Shown here one piece after another: positions 62,501-64,000 of a stretch of DNA of 64,000 bases. The notes below the pieces were generated by a model. The model did not search any database and was not told where the DNA came from. It was given only the letters and a program-made list of their open reading frames with translations. The position numbers and the translations under genes were made by a program. How positions within the stretch are numbered: the stretch's first letter is position 1; every line of letters begins with the position of its first letter. This stretch comes from ZC4RG29 sp035304385 (lineage in GTDB: Bacteria; Bacteroidota; Bacteroidia; Cytophagales; Cyclobacteriaceae): the NCBI GenBank assembly GCA_035304385.1, contig DATGQD010000036.1:62001-126000 (forward strand). Reading direction: 5' to 3'.

Positions 62501-63097
62501 ATCAGGATTTTCCTGTTTGTGCTTTTCGAGTCGCCGGAACAGGATTGGATGGCACCAGGCAGGGTTGGCGCCGGCAATCAGGAAACAGTCGGCTTGCTCA
62601 ATGTCATCGTATGCCACTGGCACCGCATCCTCTCCCAACATTCTCGTATACGCCGACACGGCACTGCTCATACATAGCCTGGAGTTGGTGTCGATGTTGT
62701 TGGTGCCCAGGTACCCTTTGACCAGCTTGTTGGCCACATAGTATTCTTCCGTAAGACATTGTCCGGACACATAAAAGCCCACAGCATCCGGACCATGTTG
62801 TGCTATTATCGATCGGAACACTGCCGCGGCGCGCTTCATGGCCTCAGGCCAGCTCACACGCTCGTAGGGATGATGCCGGCTCCATCGCATCTCCGGATAC
62901 ATTAGCCTGTCGGTTCGATCCTGTACGACGTAGTGGAGGTTCATACCTTTCGAGCAAAGCATGCCCCGGTTAACGGGGTGGTCGGGATCGCCTTCGACGC
63001 TGACCTTTCCTTTGCGATCTTTTCGTACGACGATTCCGCACCCGACGCCGCAGTACGAGCACGTTGTTTTGTAGCTTTTTTCCCCTGAACTACGCAC
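59582..63097 (-). CDS. Assimilatory nitrate reductase fused to FAD/NAD(P)H reductase and BFD-like [2Fe-2S] domain
   Basis: 1171 residues starting at a GTG. Cysteines C13, C16, C20 and C48 (TTCSYCGVGCG ... GMLCSKG) bind a [4Fe-4S] cluster. C142 (SRLCMSSAVSAYTRMLG) is the molybdenum ligand. Molybdopterin-binding sequence continues to about 700 (YPLVMTTGRIRDQWHTMTKTG). A NirB/rubredoxin-reductase-type FAD module begins at about 710 (KIVVVGAGAAAYRF) with the NAD site EILVIGGGLLGLELA. The C-terminus has C1119, C1121, C1153 and C1156 (LVCSCNQ ... GCGSCKP), the BFD-like [2Fe-2S] domain. One chain therefore holds the route from NADH to nitrate. It is followed by the rubredoxin-fusion gene and preceded by tandem FNR/CRP-spaced dyads. 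Confidence 0.92.
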   Translation of the reverse strand: MRSSGEKSYKTTCSYCGVGCGIVVRKDRKGKVSVEGDPDHPVNRGMLCSKGMNLHYVVQDRTDRLMYPEMRWSRHHPYERVSWPEAMKRAAAVFRSIIAQHGPDAVGFYVSGQCLTEEYYVANKLVKGYLGTNNIDTNSRLCMSSAVSAYTRMLGEDAVPVAYDDIEQADCFLIAGANPAWCHPILFRRLEKHKQENPDVRIIVVDPRKTDSASLADLHLAIMPGTDVWLYNAIARVLIENGDVDYQFIADHTSGFESYRDAVFATPVEEAAQICGISIDDIRTAASWIGGARGFLTLWAMGLNQSAVGVKKNLALVSLNLVTGHIGRPGSGPFSLTGQPNAMGGREVGGLATMLAAHRSITNPGHREEVARFWGVQNISARPGLTATEMVQALEDGRLKALWIVCTNPMVSLPDLNRASAALRKARFVVVQDISRKSDTLEFADLILPAAGHMEKEGTMTNSERRITHLSKILDPPGEALPDAEILCMFARAMGFPGFDYTSPADIFAEHALLTRGTNLDVSGVTYERLKESGSLQWPVPEPEHPGTSRLFGDGKFYTPDGRARFSDLPPTSGDVPSNSDPNYPLVMTTGRIRDQWHTMTKTGKVNKLRQHIDGPFLQIHPDDAATRGIEEGDIVAVENEWGEARVSARVTDSIRKGVVFLPMHWGKILTAELVRANNLTSPRVDPISKEPDFKFSRVEVKKFRRPPEKIVVVGAGAAAYRFVMSHRGLNHDDEIHIFSREEDSFYNRVLLPEYISGMLAWPRLQKLTANELARLNITLHSGTEIIGINRHRKTVVDENGQSHRYDKLILATGSRANVPKEAPMHLPGVFTMRTRRDADELKKRIRPGGEILVIGGGLLGLELAASLRECNVDVSIVHLGSRLMERQIDALAGELLLDFVEEKGIRVHLNDEVQHIDPVGTRGTLLASLKSGKTIAADSVIYAVGTRPNVEFVADSGLELGRGILVNDYLQTNDPDIFAMGEIAEHDGKLYGITSAAEKQADVVAAYLNGDLVSRFDGAVFMNILKFSDLDLCSIGMAEAPAGGSGYEEILFIDRAMRYYKKCIVKDDRLVGAILIGDKSEFAEFKSLIESRVELSDRRLKLLRSGKTSDPVVGRLVCSCNQVGEGNLLRLMQSGCSTLEEICKVSGAGYGCGSCKPEVQRIVQLSTVNV

Positions 63098-63140
63098 CGG
63101 TTGTTATCGCTTTATGGTGATGATTTCGTGAAATAGGTAC

Positions 63141-63188
63141 ACCGTAAAAATACGTATAACAACCCTATATGATACGTATTTTTACGTA
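63141..63188 (-). promoter_or_regulatory. Tandem FNR/CRP-spaced dyads in front of the nitrate reductase gene
   Basis: Box 2 (63173-63188) is TACGTA-TTTT-TACGTA, a perfect dyad with the 4-nt centre used by FNR/CRP-family regulators. Box 1 (63141-63156) is ACCGTA-AAAA-TACGTA, perfect on one side. Their centres are 32 bp apart, about three helical turns. Together they make a 15-bp exact inverted repeat (63143-63157 and 63172-63186). Box 1 is centred about 51 nt upstream of the GTG start, compatible with an activator site near -41 if the leader is about 10 nt. Confidence 0.6.
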
Positions 63189-63248
63189 CTTTATTACCGA
63201 AATCGAAACCGCAGCCAGGGCAAACGGTTGCGCTGGGGTGGGATTGGA

Positions 63249-63908
63249 CTACAGGAGATTCTCTCTGACGACCTTATTAACCATGTCGATGGCGTTGTTC
63301 ACGCCGAGCTTCTTCATGATGTTGAAGCGGTGGGTTTCAATAGTGCGGACGCTCTTGCTTAGTGCGTCTGCGATTTGCTTGTTTTGTTTGCCGTCAATAA
63401 CGAGTCGAAGGATTTCCTTTTCCTTTGGAGTGAGGTGGTAGGGATCGCGTGGAGGTGTTGCAGTGTTTTTTGAGGGCTTGGTATTCAGCAGGCGGTTGGC
63501 CAACACATTCGACACCGCACCGCTGAAGTATTTGTTGCCGGTGTTGATCTGTTTCAGCGCACGGATAAATTCATTCTTGTCGGTATCCTTGAGGAGGTAC
63601 CCATACGCACCGGCGTCGAGCGCCTGCAGAACGTAATCTTCCGAGTCGTGCATGGAAAGGATAACCGCTTTGGTGCCGGGTGCGACATCAGCGAGTTTTG
63701 CAGCGGCTTCCAGGCCCGTCATACCGGGCATACGGATGTCCAGCACCAGGATATCGGGATGAAGCTGTCGCGTTACCTCCAGGGCTTCGGCACCGCTACC
63801 CGCCTCGCCGACAACACGGATGTCTGAATCGGACTCGAGCATGGCTTTTATGCCGTTCCTTACCAGCACGTGGTCATCGGCTAGCACGATATGGATTGTC
63901 GCGTTCAT
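63249..63908 (-). CDS. NarL/FixJ-type response regulator
   Basis: 219 residues. The receiver domain (1-125) has IVLADDHVLVRNGI with the acidic pair, phosphoacceptor D in DILVLDIRMPGMTGLEA, the threonine/serine switch VILSMHD and lysine in GYLLKDTDK. A C-terminal LuxR helix-turn-helix (about 150-212) has LTPKEKEILRLVIDGKQNKQIADALSKSVRTIETHRFNIMKKLGV. It is a DNA-binding transcription factor phosphorylated by a histidine kinase whose 3' end is 2 nt upstream. Its place before the nitrate genes suggests it may control them, but its target sites are unknown and the dyads found here have FNR-like, not NarL-like, spacing. Confidence 0.93.
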   Translation of the reverse strand: MNATIHIVLADDHVLVRNGIKAMLESDSDIRVVGEAGSGAEALEVTRQLHPDILVLDIRMPGMTGLEAAAKLADVAPGTKAVILSMHDSEDYVLQALDAGAYGYLLKDTDKNEFIRALKQINTGNKYFSGAVSNVLANRLLNTKPSKNTATPPRDPYHLTPKEKEILRLVIDGKQNKQIADALSKSVRTIETHRFNIMKKLGVNNAIDMVNKVVRENLL

Positions 63909-63910
63909 TG

Positions 63911-64000
63911 TTATGCTTCAACCGCGGCGGAATTGCGAAGCGGTACGGTCAGTCGTACAGTCGTACCTTCCCCCGGCGCCGACTTGATCTCAAGGTTGCC
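63911..64000 (-). CDS. Histidine kinase, C-terminal end only
   Basis: The frame read leftward from base 64000 is open for 29 codons to a TAA at 63911-63913. It encodes GNLEIKSAPGEGTTVRLTVPL..., the last strand and G-x-G-T-x-V-x-L end of a GHKL ATPase domain of a two-component kinase. The rest lies beyond the window. It is 2 nt upstream of the NarL-type regulator, so the two form an operon and almost certainly a cognate pair. This type (HisKA_3) usually accompanies NarL-family regulators, but the phosphoacceptor is not visible. Confidence 0.8.
   Translation of the reverse strand, partial: GNLEIKSAPGEGTTVRLTVPLRNSAAVEA

Noticed and set aside
63173..63189. GTA-N8-TAC match resembling a cyanobacterial NtcA site
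   Set aside because: It falls inside the longer TACGTA-N4-TACGTA dyad, and NtcA is not expected in Bacteroidota; the FNR/CRP-spaced reading explains the symmetry better.
63098..63248. The 15-bp inverted repeat as an intrinsic terminator of the response regulator
   Set aside because: It has no G/C-rich stem and no T-run outside the stem, and its internal symmetry fits two protein-binding dyads better.

Overview
The window looks like chromosome from a Bacteroidota member, most likely of the order Cytophagales (Chryseolinea/Ohtaekwangia-like). The evidence is a PorT-family protein of the type IX secretion system next to ubiE, a PorE-like TPR/beta-propeller/OmpA protein, many signal peptides and outer-membrane barrels, a DUF2851 gene, a lolA-ftsK pair, a hybrid kinase ending in an AraC-type DNA-binding domain, and several TAnnTTTG promoter elements a short distance upstream of start codons. 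Base composition is even, genes are tightly packed, and no tRNA, rRNA, insertion sequence, prophage or CRISPR array was seen.

Layout. 1-2.2 kb: the end of a porin and a type II glutamine synthetase. 2.3-7.2 kb: a large SF1 helicase and a helix-hairpin-helix protein. 7.4-9.9 kb: hemA, an ECF sigma factor and a membrane protein. 9.8-14.0 kb: a leftward operon RMD1/DUF155 - C39-like peptidase - ATP-grasp ligase - GCS2 carboxylate-amine ligase, which I read as a peptide/amide metabolite system. 14.1-20.7 kb: S1/P1 nuclease, L,D-transpeptidase, then a DUF2851 - membrane protein - acyltransferase - nucleoside phosphorylase operon. 20.8-26.6 kb: ggt, pyrF, lolA-like, ftsK. 26.7-36.4 kb: a hybrid kinase with a degenerate ATP-binding G1 box, small envelope proteins, pyrD, xerD, aroQ, marC, rnhA and a saccharopine-dehydrogenase-like gene.

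36.5-50.0 kb is the most interesting region. A cdd gene is followed by a rightward signalling block: GAF/coiled-coil sensor, stand-alone CheR, stand-alone CheB, membrane GAF protein, Cache/HAMP/GAF/PAS/PP2C phosphatase, SiaB-like kinase, SiaC-like phosphoprotein, ABCG exporter with a TerB-like N-terminus, and two uncharacterised exported proteins. No chemoreceptor, CheA, CheW or diguanylate cyclase is present. Both coiled-coil sensors carry an EE-x-x-AT sequence that matches the classic receptor methylation consensus, so CheR/CheB may adapt the input of a Sia-type partner switch.

50.1-58.1 kb: an SDR, porT, ubiE, a PorE-like OmpA protein, yihA, a DUF5606 gene, aspartate kinase and fructose-1,6-bisphosphatase. 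58.1-64 kb: a nitrate-assimilation locus transcribed leftward. It holds a single-chain nitrate reductase fused to an FAD/NADH reductase and a BFD [2Fe-2S] domain, a degenerate nitrite-reductase-like protein fused to rubredoxin, and a NarL-type response regulator with the end of its histidine kinase. Two FNR/CRP-spaced dyads, 32 bp apart, lie in front of the reductase.
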